The notes: generated by a model not told the origin, from the letters alone. A DNA stretch of 64,000 bases from Onchocerca volvulus (GCA_000499405.2 HG738138.1:11339208-11403207); one strand, 5' to 3'. Shown: positions 50,135 to 64,000, numbered from the stretch's first letter. Translations and numbers: made by a program.

Positions 50135-53100
50135 TCGATATTTCAATCACAGGAAACCTATTGCAAATACTCGAGTAAAATGGTATCACAAAGTCTAGGA
50201 AGCTTTAAATAGATGAAAATTTCAGCTATCTTTTAGAAGCTAATTTTGAACAACTGATCTGGACTAACCTATTATTCTCAGAATTATATTTCATCTTGGA
50301 GTTAGTGTTAATCGTAATGATAGTTATTATATAGACCACAAACTTCCTCCCACGTACTTTCTTCATATTCTTGTCTTTCTCTGTTTTGCCCTCCTCCGCC
50401 CTCCACTTTTACCTGTTTCTCTTGTCAAAGTTTATTCCGGATAATTCTATAAATCTTTTGATGGAGTTGTTACCCTAGTATTAGTAATTGTAAGAAATAG
50501 GAACCAGTGATCTAACGGGTAGGATCTTCTAAGCACTAATAAAGGAGTCGCAGCATTGTGAAATATTAATACACTGTTGATGTAGCGAGAAGTAATCGTT
50601 CTTTGACAGTTTTGTATTTCGCAATTTAATTTAACTATTAGCAAAGTAGAGAGGAAAGGAGGTATTACAGGAAATTGTATATTTACGTTAAATTTGCCTG
50701 TATGAAATAACTTTCTCATTATCGGAAATTGCATATCGGTGGATGATAAGGAATTGAGAAGGAGGATGAATAGAATCGTTTGCTTGTAGTTTAGAAGAGC
50801 AAACAATGAGCAGAAAAAAGTGTTTGAAAAAATTTCTAGTTTGCAGGAAAAAAGGCCTTTTTTTTAAGAAAAAAGGAAAACGAACTTTTTTTCCGTTCCT
50901 GGTTTTATTAAGATTCAAATTAATTGAGAAGTTGTTGATTAGTTCTGTGAGGAGTGAGAATGCTGAAAATGTGGGAGCATTTTCATTTGCTTTATGTATA
51001 TTTGTAACATATCAGTGTGCCCAAGTATTGTCAAGCACCCGTTCGCTTGATATGTAAATAAGTGCGAATCCGTGAAATGACATATTTCGACGTATTTCTC
51101 CCTGTATTCATTACAACTTGTTAGTTTTAGTTGGAGCTAAATCATTTTGAAATTGTCAATTGCTCTGTTAATTAATCTCAGGTGTGCTCCTTCGGTGATT
51201 TTTTTTTTTTTTTGTGTCAATTTTGTTTTATTTATGAATTAATTCCCATACCTTTCACTGATATTACTTGACACATACATCAGCGGTGGTAAATGATCAA
51301 TTCTGTATGTGGCACTGAATGATTTTTCAGATCTTCAGAAGTTATAATAATTTTTTTAAAATGATCTCAGTTGTGCTAGTTATATGATTAATCAAAAGTC
51401 GAAGGGGTTACAGAATGATCTTATCAAGAAGGTAATATGCTGTTTTTTATATAACCATTATATATAAAGATTTCAATTTTAGAGTAGATCACAGTAAAAT
51501 AGCGTCGTGAAGGTTACCGTCATTTTTAAGTTCAGTTCGAAAATAGCATGAAGTGACGTTGTATTTGCAGAAGCACATCCACGGAATATCAATTCATTTT
51601 AGGAGATAAACATATATAGGTGAAGAAGGAGGTAGACTAGTGTCCCTTTACCTATCTCTTTCTCAAAATCCGTAACCAAAGATTAGTCGACACTCAATAT
51701 GTTTTAATATTGTAAAAGAAATGAAGTGGACAATATGATATAAAATAATTCAATTAGCATCATATGTGAAAAGTTCATTGCAGTTAGGTTTACATTGGTT
51801 TGAGAGTAATCCAGCCAGTTAGTTCAACGGCAAGTTCTGTATATGAACTGGGATTCTCGACCTAGCACTAATGGTCGCTAATATTGGAAATGATTCTAGA
51901 ATCGGTAGTTCAAATCTTTCATGAAATAGTAATTACTATTTCTGGATTTTCCAAGTGAATAAAAAAAACATTTCATTTCTTGTGAATGAATTGAAACCTC
52001 CGGCACAATCAAGTCAAAATAGACGGTACTTTGGCTGAAGAAGTGAATAGACAGATAGTGGAACATCCGGTCAACAAGTGAAACATTTATTTGGGGACAC
52101 TATTTAAATGTAATAGCGGCGAATAATGCGTGGAATTTCATATGGCTGATCATTAAAAACTTTATGACTGTGCAGAATTTTGCTGTCGCAAGTAATTTTA
52201 GTAATTAGTACTGATACATATGGTGGCATCAGTTCACTTAATAATGTAATTGAAATTCAATACGTCTTATCAAAATATGAAGATCTCCAAAGTATTACAA
52301 GTATACATTCCTGGAAATAAAACACTGCATTACATTCATTCTGCAAATTTCGAATAATTTACAATTTAAAAGCAAATTATAAAATATGAGCAATGCGGCA
52401 CGTTTACTTTGATAATGATAAACGATTACTTCCTACATACGCTCTCAATCAACAGTAATCATAATCAATTCTTGTTAACTTTAGTCTTGAAATATCATGC
52501 AAGACACGTAACATTATAACCATCCAGAATTCATACCAGAATTTCCCAGATTTACAGACAAGGAAGTTTCGTAGAATGAGTCTGCCTTTTCTTGCCACAT
52601 ATAATCTTGAGGTACTGCACAAATCCGGCGTAACACTACGACCGCTCGAGATTTATACCGAGATTTCCCAGACAAATCAAAATACATGAACAAGGGAATT
52701 TCATAGGGTGAACAAATCATAGTGATCTAACAATTGCATTAACGGAAATAGGAAGAGAATGGTGCTGCAAAATGGATGATGTTGTCTTGGATTGATGTTG
52801 TTCTTGCTGTACGTATGATCGATTTATCGATTCGTACAATAGTAGTGGCAACGGAATTTGATTATGCAATTTGGGAATTTAGGGTTTCCGTTTCAGGTCG
52901 CACACTTTTCTGCTTGTTTTTTTCGTTTGGTTTGTCGCATCAAATGGAGGATTAAACTGAATTCTAGATGATCTGGTTGGAATGGAATGGATGGATAGAT
53001 GGATATGAGTATATACAGATGATGTGATGTAATAGCCAACTGTATCCAATTACACGTCATCTATATTGTTTAGATAATAAGATTTCGTCTCCTTTTTCCT

Positions 53101-54132
53101 TCCTTCCCATTCTTACAGATATTCGATATTTTTGATACTAAATTTGGAGTTTTTTTTTTTCCTCTGAAAAAGTCAAAAATTTGAGTTTTTCTTTTTTTTT
53201 TCGTGTCTTTGCTAGTTTGTGAGAGGAAGAAAAAGTGTGACGTTTAGTTTAGCGGACTACCGGAGTAAAATGGGGTAAAGGATAGCAGAATATGGGAAAG
53301 TTCGAATGCTGCAGCAGCGTATCCCCGTGGCATTTTGGTTCATATGTTTGTTTGTGGCCGAACAACAACGAATTGGTCAGCAATGTATTGCTGGTAGATT
53401 TGGGTTATGAGGTAGATAGAGGAGGAGATAATGATTAGAATAGTACTAAGTATATGCATGGTATCGTCAAGTAAATCGAAGCCTCTGGTAAATAATTCAG
53501 TCTAATGAGATCAGTAATGATCAGTTCAGTTGAGAAAGTAAAAAAAGGGAGAAATGATGTTATATCTGCGAATGGATTGGTATTTCAACTACTTCTGAAC
53601 TGCTGGATAGTTAATCCGACTTTATGAGATAAATTGCGGAAGAGTAGGGATTTTTGAAGATGTAGAAAAAAGAAAGTGAAAAGTGAGAGATCGAAAGAAA
53701 TAATAGTAAATTTATTATGATATTGGTTTTTCAAATAGGCTCAAGTTTCTGAACAGCACAGAGATTTCATGAGACCAGTTCCGAAGGGAAGGATGAAAGG
53801 GAAGGTGAGAATGAGAAGCTTGCGGATATTTATTGTTTTTTTATTTTTGCTTGTTTCGTTATTTTTTACTATTTTTTTATTTTGAAGAAATACTGAGGCG
53901 TTAAAGGCTTTCAGGCAAAAGTATTGGAATATTGGAACTCAAATTAGCTACCTTTATATTTATGTAGGGTTATACAACTACGTGTGTCATTGTATTGTGT
54001 TGTACGTTGATAGACGGTATAACGTTCGAGAAACTGTACAGGTGCGACAGCTACGGGAAATATCTTGCGATTCTGTATAACTGTAAATACAGGATTTAAA
54101 AGCTTGAAAAAGTTAAAAAACGGAAAACCCTA
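50135..54132. other. Intergenic region
   Basis: About 4 kb between two plus-strand genes. It contains the 3' UTR of the upstream gene, poly-T runs, a degenerate duplication at 52500-52720, and the promoter of the MATH-domain gene. No further exon or RNA gene was recognised. Confidence 0.5.
52500..52720. repeat. Degenerate duplicated segment, about 120 bp
   Basis: Both halves contain CGTAACAYTA followed by a pyrimidine-purine and ACC, then TTYATACCRGARTTTCCCAG-like sequence, then CAAGGAAGTTTCGTAGAATG (52559) or CAAGGGAATTTCATAGGGTG (52691). The second copy starts about 122 bases after the first. Confidence 0.65.
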
Positions 54133-57100
54133 ATGGCGAATCAAGTAACGCTCGAGGTAACGGCTGGTAGCAGCACTCCACCGACTATGAACGAAAACAA
54201 CGAGTCAAGTAGCGCCAGTAGCACGTGTGATGGTGATCATGCAAGCGGAAATTCACCCGCTGATATCATGTCGAACGATGCAATCGCGGTACCGAGCGAT
54301 CCACGACGACCAGCTGGACCGACTGCTGATAGTGATAGTAACGGTGAATCGTCTTATTCGAATACCGTAGATGCATCAAGTGGGACCATAGGTAGTGTAC
54401 CGAATTATCGAACAGCTGGTGGTGGCGGAAGCAACAGCATCGGATCTATCCAACCACAAAGGTCTTCGGTGGATATAGAAATGGGTGACAAATCTACTAC
54501 TATTATTACAGCTGCTACCACTACTACTATTTCTGCAACTACTACTCCGTCTACTACCACTATGTCTACCACAGCTACTAAAAAAACTGATGCAGTTATA
54601 CCAACAAACACCTCAACATATAGGACTAAATGTAAGTTTTTTTTTTCTCCCACGAATATATGCAATTTTTTTCTAGCTTAACGTTGCAACCATCTATCGT
54701 TTTTTGGAGTTTCAAGAGTCCTGTCTTCGCCTGCTGGTTTAACCATATTAGCAGTCTGTAATAATGTTCGAAGTTTCAGTTTACTATTTGAATCATATCC
54801 TCAAGACTCTTGTCTCTGTTTCGCTAAGTTGTAATAGATTTTTATGATTAGTTCATGGATTCTGTGGACTATTATAGATAAATATTAGTTGTTCATCATT
54901 TGCAAAAGGACAGCTAGATCGATCTCCCGTCCAGTACTTGTTGTTTCATACTGTTTTTCATCATTTTACCATATTATGTGCCATTTTCACTCATATTTCA
55001 AAATGGTAGTTATCGTTGTCCCAGGGTATTTTGAAATTTATCTCTTTGATAATTATATGTTACTAATCTTCACGCGAAACAAAATCGTCAACAGTGCTGA
55101 AGTAATATGCTTTTGTCGACATTTTCTAACTCCGTATGATTCTGGGTTTCAGAAATCTTCACTGCAATAAATTTAAGTTCATGGATACTACTGTTTGTTA
55201 ATTTGCCTTATCGAAAATAAATCACTATATGGTGAAGTTTTACGTTATAGTTTCTGTGAACATCATTTTTTCTTTTTCAGCATTTTGTTATCATCTCATA
55301 ACATGTGAAGTAAGATTTTAGTAGGGTGTAATTTTTTCGTTCTTACGTATAGTTCTTCCATTTCATTGGCGTTGTCGATTGTTGTCCGATGAATGTTGGA
55401 TAGTTGAAGGCACCAAGTATCTTTCCACGTTTCAGTATGCTGTGATATATATTCCAAGGTATTGAAAGATTTTCTCCAAAAAATGTACTCCGGGTGATGT
55501 TTATAATGAAATACGGTACCATCACGCCATAAGTGAGGGACTTCTACCTCTTCCTTAGGTCTTTCTCAAAAGGATGTCAGTTTTGTAAACATTATTCGTC
55601 AGCATATTAGACATATAGGTAAGTTTAACCATGTTCGTTGTTGATCGAGGTCAGAGTTCATTAGGTCAGTAAAAAGATGTAAACACTTGGTCAGCTAGTC
55701 CGATGGATATCCATTGGAATTGTATATCTCCGATGTTGTGTCACCCCGACATTTAAAAACATGCAATCCATTGGATCAGGAAGAAGATGTATATTATTAT
55801 GCAGGCGGATAGGCAAAAAAGCGGGAGACGAGAGGGTCATGTTTGCCGAAGCTCGCAGAGACCTCCTACGTCTTGAGTACCATAGCTGACATGTGATAGA
55901 TTGCTGTATTGTTTCTGTTGGGTATTTAACTTTCTTGCACATTTTACAGATGACCACTGCACACGTCCAGATGTAAATGGTTAGCTTATTTCAGATGAAA
56001 TGGATTTGGGTACTGCAGTAGTTTCAAGGACACCTTCTTCTAGGAAGGTGAATGATTGCCATGAAATTGTCAAGTCATCAGGTGTAGCTGGAGAAAGAAG
56101 AGGGAATTTATGTTCGGTACATCAGAGTGGTGTAAGGTTTGTTTTTTATTTTACTTCTTGTTTTCGTAATAATATAAAAAAAAGGAATTTCATCAAGATG
56201 CATTTTTTCTAATGCTAATTACTATTTATTAATCTTTTATAAAAAAATTGGAAATAAATAAAAGGATGACATATGCGTAAAATATGAATGTTATTTGAGT
56301 GAAGCCTAAAACTTAAAATGTAAAGGTAAAGTGGAAGTATGAAGTAAGCATAGCACATATATAAGGATGTGAAATGAAGGGAAAAGATGAAAGCAGGTAA
56401 GTATCACTGTGAAGTCAAAATTTTACGGCACTCAAGATTTTCGTCATCTGACTGTGTTCAGATTTCAGAAAAGCCAAGATTAATGTAGCATGTCAAACCG
56501 ATCCCGATGAGGAAACATTCCCGAAAATCACACAGTGTTCTCGGACTACCATTTCTCAACCTATTGCAAATAAAGGTTTGATTTAAGTATTAAATAATTT
56601 ATGCCCTAATTATCGACTTGTTCAAACTGAAGTTCTTTGCTCTCCCTATGTTTTTGTGCAGTTTAAGCCGGACATGCTGATTATCGTTAGCCTCAGGAAA
56701 AAGACTCACATTGCAAATCATTTAATCCCACTTTCTGGTTAGGCTATCATCGGTTAAAGTAAGTCCTGTTGATTTTTTTTTACTTAATTTTTCTTCATAT
56801 CATGCAATCTGTAAAACAAAAGAGAAATCAATTGAGAAAATATTGCTTTGTCCTTCGTGATGCCTCAGAAAATCAGATTTTTAACTTCGCTTGTATTTCT
56901 TGTAATCTCGAATTTTGCTCTTTCTTTGAATTTATCAACCAAATTGCATTTCTTAAATTATCTTCATTTCGTAAAGTGATTATTACAGTATTTGTTTTAG
57001 GTACGGTGGCGTCATCGAGCACTGATGCTAGTTCTCCTACTTCAAGCACTTCGTCTGATGGGACATTGCGGTTGATGATTCAAAATTTCACCAATATGGC

Positions 57101-60100
57101 CGATACTGTGAGAGGGCCAAGTAAAAAAATACAAGCGGTTCCTTGGTTAGTACAATGGGTGTAAGAGCCCTTAACAATTGGTTAAATAATATTAAGAGCA
57201 TAGAAGATTAGATCTTTAGGGAAATAAACTTGAGGAGTTATCAGTTATTTATATCAGAAGCGATAATTTAGAGCACTCGTTCTCTTTTTATATTCGCAAT
57301 CTATAAGTTTCATTTTGTTTGCAGGCGGATAATGGTAATGCCTCGACAGCATGTTGTACAAAAGAAAGGGACGCAAAAGTGTTTGGGATTTTTTCTGCAA
57401 TGTTGTCCGGATGCTTATTCTGAGTAAGTTACAGTTACATTGTTCGTGTTTGCTGAATAAAGTGAGCAAATCTCGCAGCTTATAGGAGATTGCATTTGCG
57501 GAGTTGTTACGAAATTGGCTAAAAAAGTGTGTGTATTTTCTACCATGTATATCGACTGTATTATACTTTTTTCCAGTTCATGGTCATGCCAAGCAGCAGC
57601 AGAATTGCGGCTGATTTCGCAGAAACAAGGTGTACCACATTTTACTAGGAAAACTAACCATGTTTATACAGCTAAAGAAAATGATTGGGGATACTCATGC
57701 TTTATGACATGGGCTGTAAGTTTGAATTTGCGTTGTTTTCCGAATAAGAGAAAAATGAAATAGTGCATTGAAACAGCTGAAATATGGAAATAATTGGCTG
57801 TTTAACGTACTAATTGTAGCAGATTTCTTCAAAAAAGATGATTCTCGAATTTTTTGTATGTTTTGCCAGAAATTTAATTTTTCATATGTTTAATATTTTT
57901 AGGACATATTGGATGAAAGCCAAGGTTATATCAAAGATGATAAAGTTATTTTGGAAGTATCTGTTAAAGCTGAACCTCCAAAAAATATCCTGTAAGAAAT
58001 TTCCGTTATATTTTTATTTATACACAATTTTTTTCTCCTTTTTTTCATTTTTCTATCTTTTTATTTTTTATTTTATTTTATTTTATTTTTTTTTTAGTGA
58101 AAGAGGGAATGAGAGAGTTCATACTTTCAGTATTCCATCATTTCTAAAACCTTTTGCAGAACCCATGAGCAATTCGAGAAGAAAATTCAAGATTATATGA
58201 GGTTAGCTGATATACAGAGTAATAGAGGACTCATTGACAAAGCTATCGAAGTCAATATGAGCGCTCTGAAATTTTGTAAAGATCGTGATCAAGATTGCAA
58301 AGCCGATCTCGAGGCTCAGAAAGCGAAGCTGATTGAGATGAAGCTGAAACAAAGTATTGAAAGGATTGAAAAAGGTTTTACTAGTTATTTTTAATGGAAT
58401 GATATTTGCAAATTGCCAAAAAAAAAAAAACGAAAAAACTCCAAAAAAAAAAAGGAAAAACTTTCTTAATTTAAATAAAATTTGCATCATTCTCATAAGC
58501 AGCGATTCATTTTTACCTTAATGAGAGTCTTTTTTTTTAGGACCTCCACTTGGTAAAAGTGATGAAGAAAATTCGCTTAATCAGAGTGCTTTGAAGCAGG
58601 CTATATCAGGTGCTGCAACAATCAACAAGCAATCTAACATAAACAAGTCATCATCAAAACTGACTTCCAATAATAAATTGCGTGAAACAAATGCGGAAAG
58701 AAGTGTCAATGTTCAAAACAGGTTTTCTTTTTTTTTTTTTTTATAAATCCTGGGCATAAGTGTGGTCTCTTGTTAGCCACAAAAAGGAATTCTTAAATTG
58801 TTATTCATTCATTTTTTAATCTTTTCTAGAAACTCTGGCTTTGAATTATTTTAGAAATTTAATAAAAACAGGTCATGTTTTCAGAACAGCAACTTCACCC
58901 TTAAATAATAAAACACTGGAAACAAGGCAAGTAGTAGAATCAAATGTTGCGGAAATTCGTCCAGTGTTTCAAAACGACAAAAACGCTTGCAATGTGCAAG
59001 GTTTCTTTTCTTTCATAAATTAAACTTGCAGAATCGTTTGGTAATTTGGATTATATCTAAGATTCCGAAAATATTTGCATGTCTATGAGAATAATGATTT
59101 CGTTCGAGGAAGTTTAAATTTATGCATTGACACTGTCTCTTTTTAGAAACTCCAACTGAAGTACTTCTAAATGCTGCACGCGAAATGAAATGGCTTTCTG
59201 ATGATGGAAAACAAGAGGAAGGGCTGGATTATTCGGTAACAATTTTTTTATCATTTTAAATAATGAATAATTCTAAAGGAATTATTTTATTTGGAGCAGT
59301 GTCTTTCGATGAAAAAACTTCAAGTTACTCACAGCTAGCATCATGATGAGGTTATCAAAATGATGTCTTTGCGAATCTAATTTCCTATAACTTCAAAATT
59401 TTGTGAAGATAATGCATTATAAGAATTGTAGGGAGAGGAAAAAATACCGAAACAAGTTGATGCATCTGTTTTCGATAATGAACAGAAGGAGGTAAAGGCT
59501 AATGGCAAAAACACCGTTTGCGAAAGGTAGATTTGATATTATGCATACAAACATGCAAATATGAGTTATGGTTATATTTAATAATTCGTGAAGCTCAACT
59601 AATGGTAAATAATTCTTTACCAGACCTAACTCTGAAGAATTTCCGGTATTACAGATTGGATGAAAAGTTGGATAATGAAAAGAAAAAAATGATGGTCAAT
59701 GCAAATTACTTGGAAAATGAAGTGTTTGCTTTAGGATCCAAAATGACGGAAGATGGGGATATATTGCAAGTAGATTCACGGGTACGTTGAATTCATGAGC
59801 ATTATCCAGAGAAATATAGGCATAGAAGAGGAAACTGATTTATTTAGCTCCTGCGAGGAAAAAATCGAGGAATCATGCTTAGGGTTCGTGCTGTAGTTAT
59901 TATTTCTAATTATCTGGCGGATTTGTAAATTTTTTGTTCTTTTACTGCCCTTTTTATAATCTTTCAGACATAATCCTTCCCAAATAGCTTTTCATTTCTT
60001 GATATTTTTTAACTTCTTGCATGCATTGAAGCGGTCCATGATTCAGCTTCAGTATTCTGTGGAATTGGTACAGTTGTCGACTGAAATTTCGAAGTAGCAG

Positions 60101-61284
60101 AAAGTCATGTGTGTTCTGACTGATACAGTTGCATAATTTAATTTGATTTTAGAAAACTGAGATACAAGAGCCAGTTGGGCCGGTTCTCCGTTGCACATAC
60201 GATGTAAGCGGACACGGTCAGCCATGGGAGTTATGTCCAGATCAGAAAGAGCAGCATCTTCTTGAATGCTCTAGTGATGAAGAAACAAGCTCATCAAGTG
60301 GAGCTTCTTCCGATAGCGAGGTAATTATTTTTTAAAGAACTTCAAGAAATAATTAAATTTCTTTCACTTTGTTCGGTGAAAACTTATTCAAATAAAAACA
60401 TTCGATACTTACTTTTTTCATTTTATTGTCTTGAAATTTTGTAATAATGCTCATTTTCCAGAACATAAGTACTGGTTTAGTTCTAATTTAGGTTGATGGA
60501 AATAATGGTCGTACAGCAGTAGGAGTTCCTTTTTCGAAAAAAATGAAGCGTTCACTTCAGAGTGATGGTACAATAATACGCGATGATTGTGACAGCTGCA
60601 TTCAGGCTATTCTTGAGCCTGCTTCTCTCAATACAGAGGAGGCTTCATGTCAGACTGACTGTAATTTTTTCATTATTTTTGAAGACTTTTTTCCATCCAA
60701 ATTGAAGTAATTTCGTTAATAGCTGAAATGATTCGCTTAACCGTTCATCCGCTATCCCTGATATCGTTGAGATGTTGACACGCCATTTCATTATGTTTTG
60801 TTGCTACATTATGAAATGCCTGAGAGGAATGTTCAGGTTTTTCAGCTCGCTTCTTTGATTCAAATAATGAAACTGATCTAACACTCACAATTAGTTTTAT
60901 ATTTCTCGGCAAATGATTTGCATAAAGTATGATGTAGTTTTTGGCGGAAGTTTGATGTGCATGATGATAATAAGTTAAGAGCAATAAATTCAGGAGGTAG
61001 AACAGTAAATCCACCGTAGATTTTTTTCCTGATTACAAACTATTGAGCTTTGTTTTGCTTCTTTTTTTTTTTTTTTTTCATTTCTTGCTATCCTTGATTC
61101 TGTTAAACTTCCAAATTGTATTTTAATGCTATATATTAAGTTTCCGTGCTAATGCCCAAAGCAGATGCAGCCATAGTGAATGCACACACGGGTATGACAA
61201 ATCCAAATCCAAATCGGCCTTATGCACAACCGAAGAAACAGACAGCAAAGAAAACCATTCCTAATGGTGGTAAGCATTTCATTT

Positions 61285-61359
<75 letters not shown>

Positions 61360-63756
61360 TTCTCAATATCTCGAATTTTTATTGATAAAATTTGGCGAAA
61401 TTATTTCAGCGTTTGTGTAAAACCATATCATGCATTGGATAATAATCTCAAAATTTCTAATTTATGAAGTGTCCAGAATTTTGTGTTGTGCATTGTTATA
61501 ATAATTATTGTAACTGCTTCCAGTTAAATTAGATGTATCAAACTGGCGTATTACGTCGATATCTTAACTATTTCTATTTGTTCATCAAATAGTGATCGTG
61601 TAAATAACATAAAATTGCAGAATGGCGTCGAAAAAAGCCGAACGAGTTCAGAGATGTGGATTCTAGGAAAAAGCAGGGCGAGGTGTTTTTTTTTCTTTTT
61701 TTTTTTTTTTTTTTTTACACTTAGTTTTGAAATTGTTTAATTATAACTTCAAAGCTTTTACGGTTGTTTTTTGCTACTTTTATGCATCAATTAATTGGTC
61801 AATCGTTCAGATTAATATGTACTTGTTCTTTAATATTATTTTGTCACTTACAGCAATCAAAGACCCAAACAGATAATAGGACAGAAGCAACTACGGAAAT
61901 GCAGAAAGAAGGCATAGCGCGCTTTACATCACAATTTACTAACGCGGATCCAAAAGTGTGATTTATCAAATTGAAAATTATATTATTACTTGCAAATGAG
62001 TGTATTTAGACCCAGGAATTATTGTTTTCATTGTTGCAGGCATTTCCAGTTTTTCCAATTTATCATTCGCAACAAATTATTGGGGACGATATGGCAAATC
62101 CGCAGGTTTTAATTAGTATAACTTATAGTAGTCAGCTTGATTTCTCAGTAACTATGAAATATAATGATATTTCGAAACGAAGTCTCCAGCTGATATTTTA
62201 CGAAAAATTCAGGTGCAACCATACATGGATGATTCGGCACAGCCGAACATTTGGTCACGGCAATATATCGAAGAATGGTTGAAATTCAACATCAAATACT
62301 GCTGGAAATACATGAAGAATGGAGAGGTTTGTCGTTTTATTCTATTTTGTCTTTTTTTCCGTAAAATATCTCGAAATTTGCAAATCTCTTTTTTCAGAAT
62401 CCACCTGCAACTGGCGATGAAAATAGTTTGGATTTTGGTGCTGGCAATATTCCCCACTTTACAGATGCACAGGTCACTTTTTATCTAAGAGAAATTGGGA
62501 AATACATTTTTTGGATTCTTTTTTTTTAATTTAGAAGAGACTTAGGTCCATACAATATTCAATTAAAGATAAGATATCTAAAAGAAAGAAATCGAGTTGA
62601 TTGCTAAGGGAAATTATCAAGTTATTTCAAATTTTTATTAATAATTTTTATTTCTTCATCAGTTTCACTTTCATTTAAGGTTCAGCAAGTTATGGCAGCG
62701 CTGTCAGTAATTGGTGTTAACTGTGTGAATGCCAAACGTGTAGTTGACAAAGCCGCTGAATTTATTAATACACTGGAAATGCGTTCGAAAAGTCCCTTCC
62801 TCAAGGGTTGTCTGCAAAAACTAGCAATTCTGGCTGGCGACGAGAAAGTTATCGAAGCAATCAAAGATGGACGTAGAGGTAATAGATGAGCAAGTTTTCT
62901 CAGAAACTAAGATGAGTTACTGGCAACATAGTTGGGCACAAACTTTTGTAACTTTTATCGCATTTCTGAAATCCATCTTCATGAATATGCTGCTCTACTC
63001 TTCAACGCTTTATTAAATGCAATCTGGATAATTTCAGACCTTGATTGCTCTTCACTGGATGAACATCATTTAACAGCCCCTTTGGTTGATGATGCAGATG
63101 ACTTTAGTTCCTTAATGTCTGACTGTCCAGATGACCAGCATGACTATATGTTGAATCGCGAAGTGCATCGCATTGGTGTTTTTGCTGATCAAGCCGTGAG
63201 CAAAAATCCACTGATGGAAGTTGGCCAAGCAGAAAAGTAAATTTTTCTTTATGTTTAACAGAAGTAATTTTCCAGTGAAGTGTGTAGGTATTTTATATGA
63301 TTAATTTAGCTACTTATTTTAATAATACACACGCACTTGAAGATTAAACGAGCACACGGAGAAAATTGCCCAGCGTATTGCGTTACTTGAAAGTGATAAG
63401 GAAGGTTTGTCGCGACAACTTACTGCCGAGAAAGAAAAAAATAAAAAGTAAGCTTGAGATGACGTTTTCAAAATATATTCTTAAAAATAAAAAAAGTTTT
63501 TATTGTTTCTAGTGGGGAGAAATATTGTCTTCTTTCAAAGAGTGACAAGGAGAAAAACAAATTCATGAGTTGTTTGAGCCGAAGTTTTTCTTTACTACGT
63601 TGCTTTTTGCAGACAAGAGCAGAAACATGCGAATACAATGAAACAGATGCAGACACAATTGCAGTCCGAGAAAGAAAAACATGATAAGACAATACAGCAG
63701 CTAAATCAGAAGAAGAACGAATTAAAGAAGCTTGAAAAAAGTGTTAAACAACATGA
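54133..63756 (+). CDS. MATH-domain protein with C-terminal coiled coil (3' end outside the window)
   Basis: Twenty-five exons from ATG 54133 join without a phase error into at least 1,191 codons; the last exon seen ends at 63756 at a GT donor, so the gene continues. Residues 1-250 are low complexity (Ser, Thr, Asn, Gly; ITAATTTTISATTTPSTTT). A MATH (TRAF-like) domain covers about 270-405: LRLMIQNFTNM, VPWRIMVMPR, GFFLQCCPD, SWSCQAAAELRLI, ENDWGYSCFMTW and KVILEVSVKAE. This most resembles the USP7 N-terminal domain, which binds short peptide motifs. However, no Cys/His ubiquitin-hydrolase boxes follow. Instead there is a charged segment (MRLADIQSNRGLIDKAIEVN, about 440), acidic serine runs (CSSDEETSSSSGASSDSE), a helical region (VQQVMAALSVIGVNCVNAKR) and from about 1,100 a coiled coil (QEQKHANTMKQMQTQLQSEK). 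The family is not identified; an E3-ligase or adaptor role is only a guess. Confidence 0.92.
61287..61358. repeat. 72-base poly-T tract in an intron
   Basis: The longest homopolymer in the window. It starts 18 bases after the exon that ends at 61269 in the MATH-domain gene. A shorter run lies at about 61699-61716. Confidence 0.9.
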
Positions 63757-64000
63757 GTAAGTGTAATTTTGAATGGGATGGGCTTAGATTGTTTCTTACT
63801 GGCTTATCATAGGCAAAAATGATATCAGGGATCCTGACTGATGAAACTTACTATTTCTTAGGCATTGCGGGAGTTCGATCAGAGATTAACCCAACTGTCT
63901 GAGGCCTAGTTTGTATGATTTATTTCAGAGTTACACTTAAAGCAACATTTCATCTTTCCAATAAGCTATGATATGTGGCATGTTTGAGGTTTTCTTCTAA
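63757..64000 (+). other. Right edge, intron of the MATH-domain gene
   Basis: No coding segment continuing the phase-2 frame was found after the GTAAGTG donor at 63757. The sequence is probably intronic. Confidence 0.6.

Noticed and set aside
54405..54665. Minus-strand frame of Val, Ala and Ile
   Set aside because: Antisense of the Thr/Ser-rich first exon of the MATH-domain gene.

Overview
This window is AT-rich eukaryotic DNA with many short introns (GT..AG, acceptors mostly TTTCAG) and long poly-T/poly-A tracts. Two genes are of animal type: a synaptojanin and an ATP8B-like P4-ATPase. Compact genes, short introns and worm-like gene structure suggest a nematode, possibly a clade III (filarial-type) parasite. 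That placement is inference. No rRNA, tRNA, operon or CRISPR array was seen.

Layout: (1) 863-2433, minus: a small multi-exon protein of unknown function with predicted membrane segments. (2) 6049-13404, plus: a complete synaptojanin (UNC-26 type; Sac1 + inositol 5-phosphatase + short SH3-ligand tail). (3) 14994-26478, minus: a complete ATP8B-type phospholipid flippase of 28 exons, with two possible C-termini. (4) 26479-41161: a gene-poor, very AT-rich 14.7 kb with foldbacks, AT-rich repeats, three related Helitron-like ends and a decayed Pif1-type helicase. (5) 41162-50134, plus: a 23-exon nuclear-type protein of 1,259 residues, with a lysine-rich segment and a Cys-containing C-terminal domain resembling DUF4211 (QSER1/PRR12-like). 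(6) 54133 to beyond the right edge, plus: a MATH-domain protein with a long low-complexity N-terminus and a coiled coil, at least 1,191 residues, 3' end missing.

For genes 1, 3, 5 and 6, I checked the exon chain arithmetically: exon lengths and phases sum to open frames throughout. In synaptojanin, two junctions could not be resolved with canonical splice sites.

Synaptojanin and the flippase are convergent neighbours, 1.6 kb apart. Both act on cytosolic-leaflet phospholipids in membrane traffic (phosphoinositide dephosphorylation and lipid translocation). No shared control signal is visible, so the pairing may be chance. The unusual material is in the non-coding DNA (foldbacks, Helitron debris, duplicated short segments) and in the lineage-specific parts of the last two genes.
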